Source: Quisquiliibacterium sp036525975 (lineage in GTDB: Bacteria; Pseudomonadota; Gammaproteobacteria; Burkholderiales; Burkholderiaceae_E). Taken from it: a DNA stretch of 13,693 nt. Made by a program: the position numbers and the translations under genes. The notes under the pieces were generated by a model. That model made no database searches, was not told the origin of the DNA, and saw only the letters and a program-made list of their open reading frames with translations. Below are positions 6,762 to 12,470 of this stretch, piece after piece. The stretch lies in contig DATCZK010000209.1 of assembly GCA_036525975.1 (NCBI GenBank), positions 1 through 13,693 of the forward strand. Direction: 5' to 3'. Position 1 is the stretch's first letter; the number at the start of each line of letters is the position of its first letter.

Positions 6762-7457
6762 TCAGGCCGCAACCCCGAACAGCGCCCCGACGCCGGCCGT
6801 GAGCCCCATGGCGAGCGCGCCCCAGAACGTGACGCGCGCGGTGGCAACGAGCACGGGCGATCCGCCGGTTCGCGCCGAGAGCGCCCCGAGCAGCGCCAGA
6901 AACACGATCGAACTCCCCGACACCGCCCACATCAGCGTGGACGCCGGAAACGACAGGACGACCAGCAGCGGCAACAGCGCGCCCGCCGCGAAGGTGCCGG
7001 CCGAGGCCAGCGCCGCCTGCACCGGCCTCGCGGCGTGCGTGGACGAAATCCCGAGTTCGTCGCGCGCGTGGGCGCCCAGCGCGTCGTGCTCCATCAGCTG
7101 CGTGGCTACGCTGGAAGCGAGCCCCGCCTCCAGCCCGCGCTTGACGTAGATGGCCGCCAGTTCGGCGTGCTCGTGCTCGGGGCTCGTTGCGAGTTCCTTC
7201 GCTTCGCGCGCGAGGTCGGCGCGCTCGGTGTCGGACTGCGAGCTCACCGAGACGTATTCGCCCGCGGCCATCGACATCGCGCCGGCCACGAGCCCGGCAA
7301 CGCCCGCAACGAGGATCGCGCTCGCGCTCGCCCCCGCGGCGGCAACCCCGAGCACGAGGCTCGCGGTGGAGACGATGCCGTCGTTCGCGCCCAGCACCGC
7401 CGCGCGAAGCCAGCCGATGCGGTGCGTGCGGTGTCTCTCGGCGTGCTTCATACCCAT
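6762..7457 (-). CDS. VIT1/CCC1-family Fe2+/Mn2+ transporter
   Basis: A 231-residue protein with five predicted membrane helices. It begins with HRTHRIGWLRAAVLGANDGIV, the family hallmark, then STASLVLGV and MSMAAGEYVSVSSQSD at about 61-76. A charged cytoplasmic domain rich in Glu and His (about 77-145, including EHEHAELAAIYVKRGLE) corresponds to the metal-binding domain between helices 2 and 3 of plant VIT1. Helices 3-5 occupy residues 150-231. Characterised relatives move Fe2+ or Mn2+ out of the cytoplasm in exchange for protons. There is no rubrerythrin-like N-terminal fusion, unlike some bacterial members. Start ATG at 7457; a second ATG at 7451 is possible and no clear ribosome-binding site separates them. 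It begins the coupled run that continues with TspO. Confidence 0.92.
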   Translation of the reverse strand: MGMKHAERHRTHRIGWLRAAVLGANDGIVSTASLVLGVAAAGASASAILVAGVAGLVAGAMSMAAGEYVSVSSQSDTERADLAREAKELATSPEHEHAELAAIYVKRGLEAGLASSVATQLMEHDALGAHARDELGISSTHAARPVQAALASAGTFAAGALLPLLVVLSFPASTLMWAVSGSSIVFLALLGALSARTGGSPVLVATARVTFWGALAMGLTAGVGALFGVAA

Positions 7458-7492
7458 TCATTCGACCAGAACCGGGTGCGCGTGTCCAATGC

Positions 7493-7508
7493 GCGCGCGA
7501 TCGCGCGC
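7493..7508. repeat. perfect 16-base palindrome between the GFA-VOC and VIT1 genes
   Basis: GCGCGCGATCGCGCGC, centred at 7500/7501, touches the TAG of the GFA-VOC gene and ends 36 bases before the VIT1 start. In a genome this GC-rich such palindromes arise by chance fairly easily. It has no T-run, so it is not a classic intrinsic terminator; a protein-binding site is possible. Confidence 0.4.
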
Positions 7509-8455
7509 TATCGGCCCGAGGAAGGCCCCTTGAGCTCGATCGTGTTCCCGTCCGGGTCGCGGAAGTACAGCGAGGGGCCGTTGCCCTCGGCGCCGAAGTT
7601 CACCGCCGCGGGCCGGATCGGCGGGGCGCCGAGTGCGGTGAGGTGCGCGACGAGCACCGGCTCCTCGAACGGATCGATGCGCACGCAGACGTGATCGACG
7701 TTGTGGCCATCGCCCCCCGCCGGCGGGCCGCCCTTGCGACCCAGCGGGCCGTCGACCGCGACCAGGTCGATCAGCGACGCGCCGGCGCGCAGGTGGACCA
7801 GGCCCAGCTCGTCGCGCTTCCTGACGATCGCGCACCCGAGGGCCCTGGCGTAGAACGCCGCGGAGCGCTCGGTGTCGCGCACGCGGAACACCACGTGATC
7901 GAGGCGCAGCACGCGGAAGGGCACGGGCGCTTCGCCTGGCGAAGGCGCCGCCACGGGCGGGAGCGACGCGCGCGGCGGCAGGAGCGCCTCGCGCCTGGCG
8001 AGGCTCTGCGCCGGCCACAGCGCCTCGCGATCGTAGTACTGGGCAAAGGCGGGCGTGCCCTGCGCGAGCACGACCCAGGGCTGCTTCGAGGCGGTGAAGA
8101 TGTGCACGTCGGGCGGGAGCAGGTCGGGTTCGTCCATCGTCCCCACGCGCACGAACCTGATCGCCTCGCCCGAACCGGCATAGTGGCTCCAGACGGCGAC
8201 CCTGCACTTGGGGCAACGCGCGACCTTCTGCCCACGGCCGCTCTCGGAGGGGGTGTCGACGATCTCCGGGTCGGCGCCCAGGGTCGTGACCCGGTCGGAC
8301 TCGTAGATCGCGTTGAGCGCGAACGCCGCCCCGCTCTCGCGCTGGCACCAGCGGCAGTGGCAGCAGTGCACGAACATCGGCCGCGACTCGAGCCGGTATC
8401 GGATCAGTTTGCAGTCGCAGCCGCCCTGGGCCGGAAACCGATCGTGAACGGACAT
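7508..8455 (-). CDS. Fusion protein: GFA (CENP-V/GFA) zinc domain plus VOC/glyoxalase domain
   Basis: A 315-residue two-domain protein. Residues 1 to about 145 are a glutathione-dependent formaldehyde-activating enzyme domain: GGCDCKLIRY (C13, C15), HCCHCRWCQRESG (C32, C34, C37) and CPKCRVAVW (C81, C84) supply the two zinc sites. A proline/alanine-rich linker spans about 146-180. Residues 182-312 are a vicinal-oxygen-chelate domain starting LRLDHVVFRVRD (H187), with VDHVCVRID (H255) and LYFRDPDGNTIELKG (E307), the normal metal-ligand positions. GFA binds S-hydroxymethylglutathione-type adducts in the founding member; VOC enzymes include glyoxalase I, FosA and dioxygenases. The open frame is continuous through the linker. 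It follows the SDR-fold gene by 54 bases. Substrate unknown; an aldehyde- or epoxide-glutathione role is inference. Confidence 0.88.
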   Translation of the reverse strand: MSVHDRFPAQGGCDCKLIRYRLESRPMFVHCCHCRWCQRESGAAFALNAIYESDRVTTLGADPEIVDTPSESGRGQKVARCPKCRVAVWSHYAGSGEAIRFVRVGTMDEPDLLPPDVHIFTASKQPWVVLAQGTPAFAQYYDREALWPAQSLARREALLPPRASLPPVAAPSPGEAPVPFRVLRLDHVVFRVRDTERSAAFYARALGCAIVRKRDELGLVHLRAGASLIDLVAVDGPLGRKGGPPAGGDGHNVDHVCVRIDPFEEPVLVAHLTALGAPPIRPAAVNFGAEGNGPSLYFRDPDGNTIELKGPSSGR

Positions 8456-8509
8456 GTCGTCGGGCCTCGGTGCGCAGAGTGGCGTTCGACTCGGGCTCTC
8501 GCCGCCGCG

Positions 8510-9193
8510 CTAGCGCTGCACCCAGCCGCCGCACACGGGAAAGACCTGGCCCACGAAACAATTGGCCGGCTCGGTGCACAGGTACGCGGCGAACTCGGCA
8601 TCCTCCCGTGCGCTCACGAGGCGCCCCAGCGGCACCTCGCGCTTCAGGCGCTCCTGGAAACGCGGGTTCGCCTGCACCTGCGCGGGAAAGTAGGTCGGGT
8701 TGTCGACGAAGTTCTGCGCGATCGCATTGACCTGCACGTTGTGCGGGGCCACTTCCACCCCGACCGCCTGTACGTACGCGAGCTGCGCCCCGCGCGCGGC
8801 GCTGTAGGTGGACGTGCGCTTGATTCCGCGCAAGGCCGAGCTGCTGCCCATCACGAGGATCTTGCCCGCGCGCCGCTCGACCATCGCCGGGAGCACCGCC
8901 CTGAAAAGGCGCGGGAGCGGGTCCACCAGGGCCGCGAAGGTGCTCGCCCACTCCTCGTCGGTCACGTCCGTGGCGGCGGTCGTCGGCGCCGGCATCGCCA
9001 GGTTCGCGACGAGCACGTCGACCCGGCCCGCGGCCTCGACCACCCTCGCGGGCGCATCCGCGCCCGCCAGGCTGTCGGTGCTCGCGACGATCGTCGCGCC
9101 GTGCTCCGCGAACACCTCGCACAGCACGGGCCCCATGAATGCGTCGGCGTGCGTGACGAGCACGCGCTTTCCGCTCAGGTTTCCTGTCGGCAC
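8510..9193 (-). CDS. SDR-fold protein with halohydrin dehalogenase signature (HheA/HheC-like)
   Basis: A 227-residue protein of SDR fold without the normal cofactor motif. The glycine-rich loop is replaced by THADAFMG (residues 14-21), which fits T-x4-F-x-G, the nucleophile-pocket motif of halohydrin dehalogenases. The catalytic site is S117-x12-Y130-x3-R134 (GSSSALRG...STYSAARG), the Ser-Tyr-Arg triad of that family in place of Ser-Tyr-Lys. The later NFVDNPTYFP and GQVFPVCGGW resemble the halide-site and C-terminal regions of HheC. Known members convert vicinal haloalcohols to epoxides and halide without NAD(P). GTG start at 9193 (GGAG 5 bases upstream) overlaps the SRPBCC gene by 19 bases; an ATG at 9229 would add 12 residues. 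A non-dehalogenating SDR relative cannot be excluded. Confidence 0.82.
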   Translation of the reverse strand: MPTGNLSGKRVLVTHADAFMGPVLCEVFAEHGATIVASTDSLAGADAPARVVEAAGRVDVLVANLAMPAPTTAATDVTDEEWASTFAALVDPLPRLFRAVLPAMVERRAGKILVMGSSSALRGIKRTSTYSAARGAQLAYVQAVGVEVAPHNVQVNAIAQNFVDNPTYFPAQVQANPRFQERLKREVPLGRLVSAREDAEFAAYLCTEPANCFVGQVFPVCGGWVQR

Positions 9194-9645
9194 TGGCTCT
9201 CCAGGTAGTGGTTCAGCCGAGTCTCCCATTCCTGCATGAACTTGCGGTAATGCGCTTCGGTGAACGACGCCACGAACGCGTCGCCCTCCGGGCCGAGGCT
9301 CGTGTGACAGTAGGTCACCTCAGCCTCCGCCCCCCCGTGCACCGCGCGAAGCTGGATGCTCAGCCTGCAGGCCGTGACGTTCGGGGTGATCTTCAGCATC
9401 TCGACGAAGCCCGCGTTCGGTTCGTGGCGCGTGATGTACCAGACGGCGTCGGCGGACGCTGCCGGCGTGGTGAACACGCAATCCGCCTCGGCGACGCCCG
9501 ACGAGGAAACGACCAGCGACGGATTCCAGCCTTCGATCCAGTCTCTCTCGCGAACCGGGCACAGAAGCGGAAAGATCTCTTCGGGCGTACCCGCGAGGCG
9601 TTGCGTGTACGTCCTCGACGCTCTGACTGGCTCGATGATCTTCAT
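9175..9645 (-). CDS. SRPBCC (START/Bet v1-like) superfamily protein
   Basis: A 156-residue protein. It starts MKIIEPVRASRTYTQRLAG, the first strand of a helix-grip fold, followed by TPEEIFPLLCPVRERDWIEGW at about 20-40, a conserved block in a bacterial SRPBCC subgroup, and ADCVFTT, WYITRHEPNAGFVEMLKITPN, and an alternating strand with EAEVTYCHTSLGPEG. The long C-terminal helix (about 125-156) packs into the cavity in such folds. The family binds hydrophobic ligands, and some members are cyclases or hydratases, but this subgroup has no known function. The ATG at 9645 is the first that begins the fold; no strong ribosome-binding site is visible. The end overlaps the halohydrin dehalogenase-like start by 19 bases, so the two are probably co-translated. 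Confidence 0.8.
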   Translation of the reverse strand: MKIIEPVRASRTYTQRLAGTPEEIFPLLCPVRERDWIEGWNPSLVVSSSGVAEADCVFTTPAASADAVWYITRHEPNAGFVEMLKITPNVTACRLSIQLRAVHGGAEAEVTYCHTSLGPEGDAFVASFTEAHYRKFMQEWETRLNHYLESQCRQET

Positions 9646-9694
9646 CTGCAAGACCGGCCTGCGCCAGGGGATCGGCGTTGTACGAGCGTCACGG

Positions 9695-9710
9695 CGGTCA
9701 CTTGTGACCG
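9695..9710. repeat. inverted repeat at the end of the Spy-like gene
   Basis: CGGTCAC-TT-GTGACCG: two perfect 7-base arms around a 2-base centre. It covers the last codons and stop of the Spy/CpxP-like gene and lies 50 bases upstream of the SRPBCC start. The loop is too short for a usual hairpin and there is no T-run, so a protein-binding site is more likely than a terminator. Function unproven. Confidence 0.5.
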
Positions 9711-10270
9711 GGGTGGTGCCCGTGGTGGCCGCCCGCGTCGCCCGCGTCGCCCGCGTAGCCGCGAAGCCGCGCGTACCGGGCGGCCTGCGCCGGCGAGAGC
9801 ACCCGCGTCTGCTCGAGGTGCGCGCCCAGGTGGACGTTGCGCAACTTCCCCTCGATCGCCGCGATGCGCTCGAGCGCTCGCGCGAGCGAATCGGGCGACA
9901 CCTCGCGATTGCGAAACGAGGCCTCGAGCGCGCGTTCGGCTTGCACGAGCTCGGCCCCGAGGCTCTTCGCCGACGACTCCATTCGCTGGAAGATGGCCTG
10001 GGTCTGCGCCAGCTGTTCGGCCGACAAGCCGAGCTCGGAGCGCAGTTCCAGAACGTGCGCCGGACCCGGATAGCCGTTGAGTTCCGCGGCTTTCGCGTAA
10101 CCCATCCCCTTGCCCGCGAGCAGATCCGCGACCTCGCTCTCGGACAGTGAGCGAATCTCCCTGTTCTGCTGCCCGGCATACGGCGAAGGCGTGGCCGCCC
10201 ACGCCGCGGCAGCGAAGGCAAACGCAATCGCCGCGATCGCTGCAATCCCTTTCACTTTGGCGATTCTCAT
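9698..10270 (-). CDS. Periplasmic Spy/CpxP-like protein with His-rich C-terminus
   Basis: A 190-residue exported protein. Residues 1-25 form a signal peptide: basic MRIAKVKG, an alanine-rich core and AWA before the predicted cut. The mature part holds GKGMGYAKAAELNGYPGPAHVLEL at about 53-76, then two LTxxQ-like motifs of the Spy/CpxP/ZraP group, LSAEQ at 82-86 and LSPAQ at 158-162, with long amphipathic helices between them (about 80-115 and 125-155). The tail GDAGDAGGHHGHHPGHK (174-190) is rich in glycine and histidine and could bind metal, as ZraP does. Relatives are periplasmic chaperones or metal-stress proteins. The GDAG repeat reflects a GCGTCGCCC repeat in the DNA at about 9736-9757. 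It follows the OsmC-like gene by 29 bases, so co-expression under envelope or oxidative stress is plausible. Confidence 0.78.
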   Translation of the reverse strand: MRIAKVKGIAAIAAIAFAFAAAAWAATPSPYAGQQNREIRSLSESEVADLLAGKGMGYAKAAELNGYPGPAHVLELRSELGLSAEQLAQTQAIFQRMESSAKSLGAELVQAERALEASFRNREVSPDSLARALERIAAIEGKLRNVHLGAHLEQTRVLSPAQAARYARLRGYAGDAGDAGGHHGHHPGHK

Positions 10271-10299
10271 TGCTTGCCAGGAACTCCATCCGATTCCGG

Positions 10300-10683
10300 T
10301 CAGGAGTCGGCCAGCGTTCGGGAGATCGCCATTGCGGGGGGATGCGCCAGCGTCTGGAAGACGACGCAGTACCGCTCCGTCAAGCGGAGCAGCGTGGCGT
10401 CGCGCAACTCGATGCCCAGCGCCGTCGCCACCGCGTTCAGAGTCACGCCAGCGCACGCCACCAGCGCTTCGAGCAGCATGTCCCCGGAGCAGGCGGCCTG
10501 CCCGGTGCCGCCGGTGGCCGGGTGCAGGCCGGCGGTCACGAGGGCTTTGCCCGTTTCGCTCTTGCAGCTGACGCCCTCGCTGATGCGCCCCTCGGCGCGC
10601 AGCGTGATCAGGGCCGCCTGCGGCGCGTCGCGGTAGCGCTCCTTCAGCGGGGCCTGGATGGAGCGGAGGTCTTCAGCGTTCAC
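10300..10683 (-). CDS. OsmC-family protein with an internal in-frame deletion
   Basis: A 127-residue protein, shorter than the roughly 170-190 residues usual for this OsmC subgroup. It has the start NAEDLRSIQAPLKERYRD, the core GLHPATGGTGQAACSGDMLLEALVACAGVTLNAVATALGI (C77) and the C-terminal LTERYCVVFQTLAHPP (C106), so both cysteine-bearing helices remain. What is missing is the middle: relatives have some 40-50 residues of beta-sheet between ALGIxLR and LLxLTERYC, whereas here ELRDATLLRLTERYC runs straight on. OsmC/Ohr proteins reduce organic hydroperoxides using two cysteines. Without the sheet the fold may fail, so this may be a degraded gene. GTG start at 10683 with AGGAG 8 bases upstream. 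Confidence 0.75.
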   Translation of the reverse strand: MNAEDLRSIQAPLKERYRDAPQAALITLRAEGRISEGVSCKSETGKALVTAGLHPATGGTGQAACSGDMLLEALVACAGVTLNAVATALGIELRDATLLRLTERYCVVFQTLAHPPAMAISRTLADS

Positions 10684-10691
10684 GATCGGGG

Positions 10692-10696
10692 CTCCT
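10692..10696 (-). promoter_or_regulatory. Shine-Dalgarno deciding the GTG start of the OsmC-like gene
   Basis: The minus strand reads AGGAG, 8 bases before the GTG at 10683. It supports a short N-terminus beginning NAEDLRS rather than an extension into the preceding gene. Confidence 0.65.
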
Positions 10697-10795
10697 GGTG
10701 GCTTGCGCACGAACTCCGGTGCAGGCACCGCACGCCGATGGGCGATGATAGACCGTCCCGGGCGCGTGAACGAGGACTGGAGCGAGCCGCAGACG

Positions 10796-11680
10796 TCACG
10801 GCTCGCGCGCCAGCCGCCGTGCCCTCTGGACGAGGCGCTTGGCGTTGCGGTAGGTGGGCACCTCCACCCACAGGCCGTCCACGAGCGCACGGTCGTCCCC
10901 GCGAGCGCGCGCCGCCTCGAAGCCCTCCACGATGCTCTGGGCGCGACCGACCTCTGCGGCGCTCGGCGTGAAGACCTCGTTCAGCGCCGCCGCGTGCTCG
11001 GCGCGCACCAGCGACTTGGAACGATAGCCGAGGCGGCGCGCGTAGCTTCCCTCCCGAACCGCGCCTTCACGGTCGCTGAACGTGTACGGCGCGTCGATCG
11101 GCTCGATGCCCGCCGCCCTGCACTCGAGCACGAAGCGCCGTCGCGCGTGGTCGAGTTCGAGGGCGTCGGGCTGGCGCTCGGCGCACAGGTCGGCCGCGAG
11201 GTCTTCAGCGCCGAGCAAAGCGCATCGGATCCTCGCGCTCGCCGCCGCGATTTCACGAACGCTGACCACCCCGAGGGCGGTCTCGCACACGGGCAAGATC
11301 TCGACCGTGCCCGCAGCGATGCCGACGACTGCTTCCCAATGAGTGAGCGCAAGATGCAGAGCGCGCATCTGCTCCGCCGACGCCGCCATCGGGTAGGCAA
11401 TCACATCGGGGAGCGCGGGCATGACGGCGGCGAGGTCGGCCGGTCCTTGCGCGTCGAGGCTGTTGATGCGAACCGCGACGACGCGGCCTGCGGCGCGCCA
11501 TGCCCGCAGGGTCGCAGGAAGGATTTGCCTGGCCTCCTCGCGGCGCACGGGCGGCGTGAAGTCCTCGAGGTCGGCGATCAGCGCGTCTGCGCCGCTCTCC
11601 TGCATCGCGGCGTGGGCAGTGGAGTCGGCACCGGGTCCGAAGAGCCAGGTGCGTCGAAGGTCGGGATCGAGTACAGGCAT
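10796..11680 (-). CDS. HpcH/HpaI aldolase / citrate lyase beta-like (CitE-like) CoA-ester lyase
   Basis: A 294-residue TIM-barrel protein of the CitE-like family. It begins RRTWLFGPGAD (family RSxLFVPG), followed by ADALIADLEDFTPP at about 31-44, the substrate arginine in AVRINSLDAQG (R71), the metal glutamate in LPVCETALGV (E133) and GAEDLAADL with E159/D160. The C-terminal NEVFTPSAAEV matches the family NxxFSPSxxEV. One difference: the canonical KxxIHPxQ before it is KSLVRAEHA here, so a segment that shapes the active site and trimer is changed. Relatives cleave citryl-CoA, malyl-CoA, methylmalyl-CoA or citramalyl-CoA with Mg2+. No acyl carrier or CitD/CitF neighbours exist, so it is a stand-alone enzyme of unknown substrate. 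Confidence 0.87.
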   Translation of the reverse strand: MPVLDPDLRRTWLFGPGADSTAHAAMQESGADALIADLEDFTPPVRREEARQILPATLRAWRAAGRVVAVRINSLDAQGPADLAAVMPALPDVIAYPMAASAEQMRALHLALTHWEAVVGIAAGTVEILPVCETALGVVSVREIAAASARIRCALLGAEDLAADLCAERQPDALELDHARRRFVLECRAAGIEPIDAPYTFSDREGAVREGSYARRLGYRSKSLVRAEHAAALNEVFTPSAAEVGRAQSIVEGFEAARARGDDRALVDGLWVEVPTYRNAKRLVQRARRLAREP

Positions 11681-11790
11681 AGGGGCTCAATGGGTACGAT
11701 CTAGCGAAGGTCGCAATCCCGCCAGGCGCCGCCGGCGCTCATTGCGCACGGCGCTCGCGCTCTCGCGCCACACCCGTGGGTTCGCGTCGC

Positions 11791-12366
11791 TCATGCGGCC
11801 GGTTCGCTCCCCCCTTGGGCAGGCGCTTGCGAGGCCTTCGATCGAGCGGCGCTCGCGTCCACGAGCCCTCTCCACTTCCTGTGCATCGAGCCGGGGCCGT
11901 GTTCGTCGATGCTGGCGATCTGCTCGTCGAGGAACTCCGCGAATTCGGTGCCGTACGTGTGCTTGACGAGCTGCCACATTGCGCGGACACCGGGGAACGC
12001 GGCGATCTGCTCGCGGATGGTCGCCTCGTAGCCCCGATACGCGTCGTCGTCGAGCAAGCCGGACAGGTACTGGTGGTGCTGGTTCTCGCACCCCATGAAC
12101 GTCGCCCTGCACAGGAAGAAGAACTGCCCGAACTGCGCGCCATCGAGTTCGGCTCGACCGAGCGCGCCCTTCGAGTAGACCTCGCTGAACTGCGGGTCAG
12201 CGAGCAGCGTGAAGTACGAGAGCCAGTAATCCGCATTCATCTGCAGAGCCGTGGCGCGAGTCGCCTTCGTGTTCTGGCGCACCTGGAGCCCGACGAAGAT
12301 CAGCGAGCCGATCACGGCCAGTGCGCCAACGACTTGTCCAATGTCTGCCAGATCGGCAAGCGTCAT
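11791..12366 (-). CDS. membrane-anchored protein of unknown function
   Basis: A 191-residue protein. One membrane helix lies at residues 7-27 (ADIGQVVGALAVIGSLIFVG), directly followed by LQVRQNTKATRATALQ, then an all-helical soluble domain with many aromatic residues (DYWLSYFTLLADPQFSEVY, FGQFFFLCRATFMG, ENQHHQYLSG) and a helix around YEATIREQIAAFPGVRAMWQ. The pattern of a single helix ending in VGLQVRQNT recurs in many proteobacterial hypothetical proteins; I do not know a function. The ATG at 12366 has GGAGGA 5 bases upstream, the clearest ribosome-binding site in the window, although the frame stays open upstream. The tail ends in a low-complexity Ala/Ser/Gln stretch. It precedes the CitE-like gene by 110 bases. 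Confidence 0.8.
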   Translation of the reverse strand: MTLADLADIGQVVGALAVIGSLIFVGLQVRQNTKATRATALQMNADYWLSYFTLLADPQFSEVYSKGALGRAELDGAQFGQFFFLCRATFMGCENQHHQYLSGLLDDDAYRGYEATIREQIAAFPGVRAMWQLVKHTYGTEFAEFLDEQIASIDEHGPGSMHRKWRGLVDASAARSKASQAPAQGGSEPAA

Positions 12367-12371
12367 CGAGA

Positions 12372-12377
12372 TCCTCC
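12372..12377 (-). promoter_or_regulatory. Shine-Dalgarno of the membrane-anchored unknown gene
   Basis: The minus strand reads GGAGGA, 5 bases before the ATG at 12366. It decides the start, since the same frame is open for nearly 580 further bases upstream. Confidence 0.75.
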
Positions 12378-12470
12378 GGGTCCGGGCGCGTCGCAACGTG
12401 TCCTGGATGCCGCGTCGAGCTTCCTCTGCGTCGCTGCGAACGTCCCCGGACGGTGAAGCGGCATTCTGGC

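Noticed and set aside
7458..9122. Minus-strand 554-codon frame across the GFA-VOC and SDR-fold genes
   Set aside because: Out of frame with both recognisable proteins and without any domain; a shadow frame.
7187..9208. Very long plus-strand open frame (673 codons)
   Set aside because: It spans the antisense of VIT1, GFA-VOC and the SDR-fold gene, all strongly supported; its composition is typical of a GC-driven shadow frame.
9736..9757. Short tandem repeat GCGTCGCCC
   Set aside because: It simply encodes the GDAGDAGG tail of the Spy-like protein; too short for a repeat array or CRISPR.
10745..10773. TATCAT as a possible -10 box ahead of the OsmC-like gene
   Set aside because: The hexamer is acceptable but nothing resembling a -35 box lies 16-18 bases upstream, so I did not list it as a promoter.
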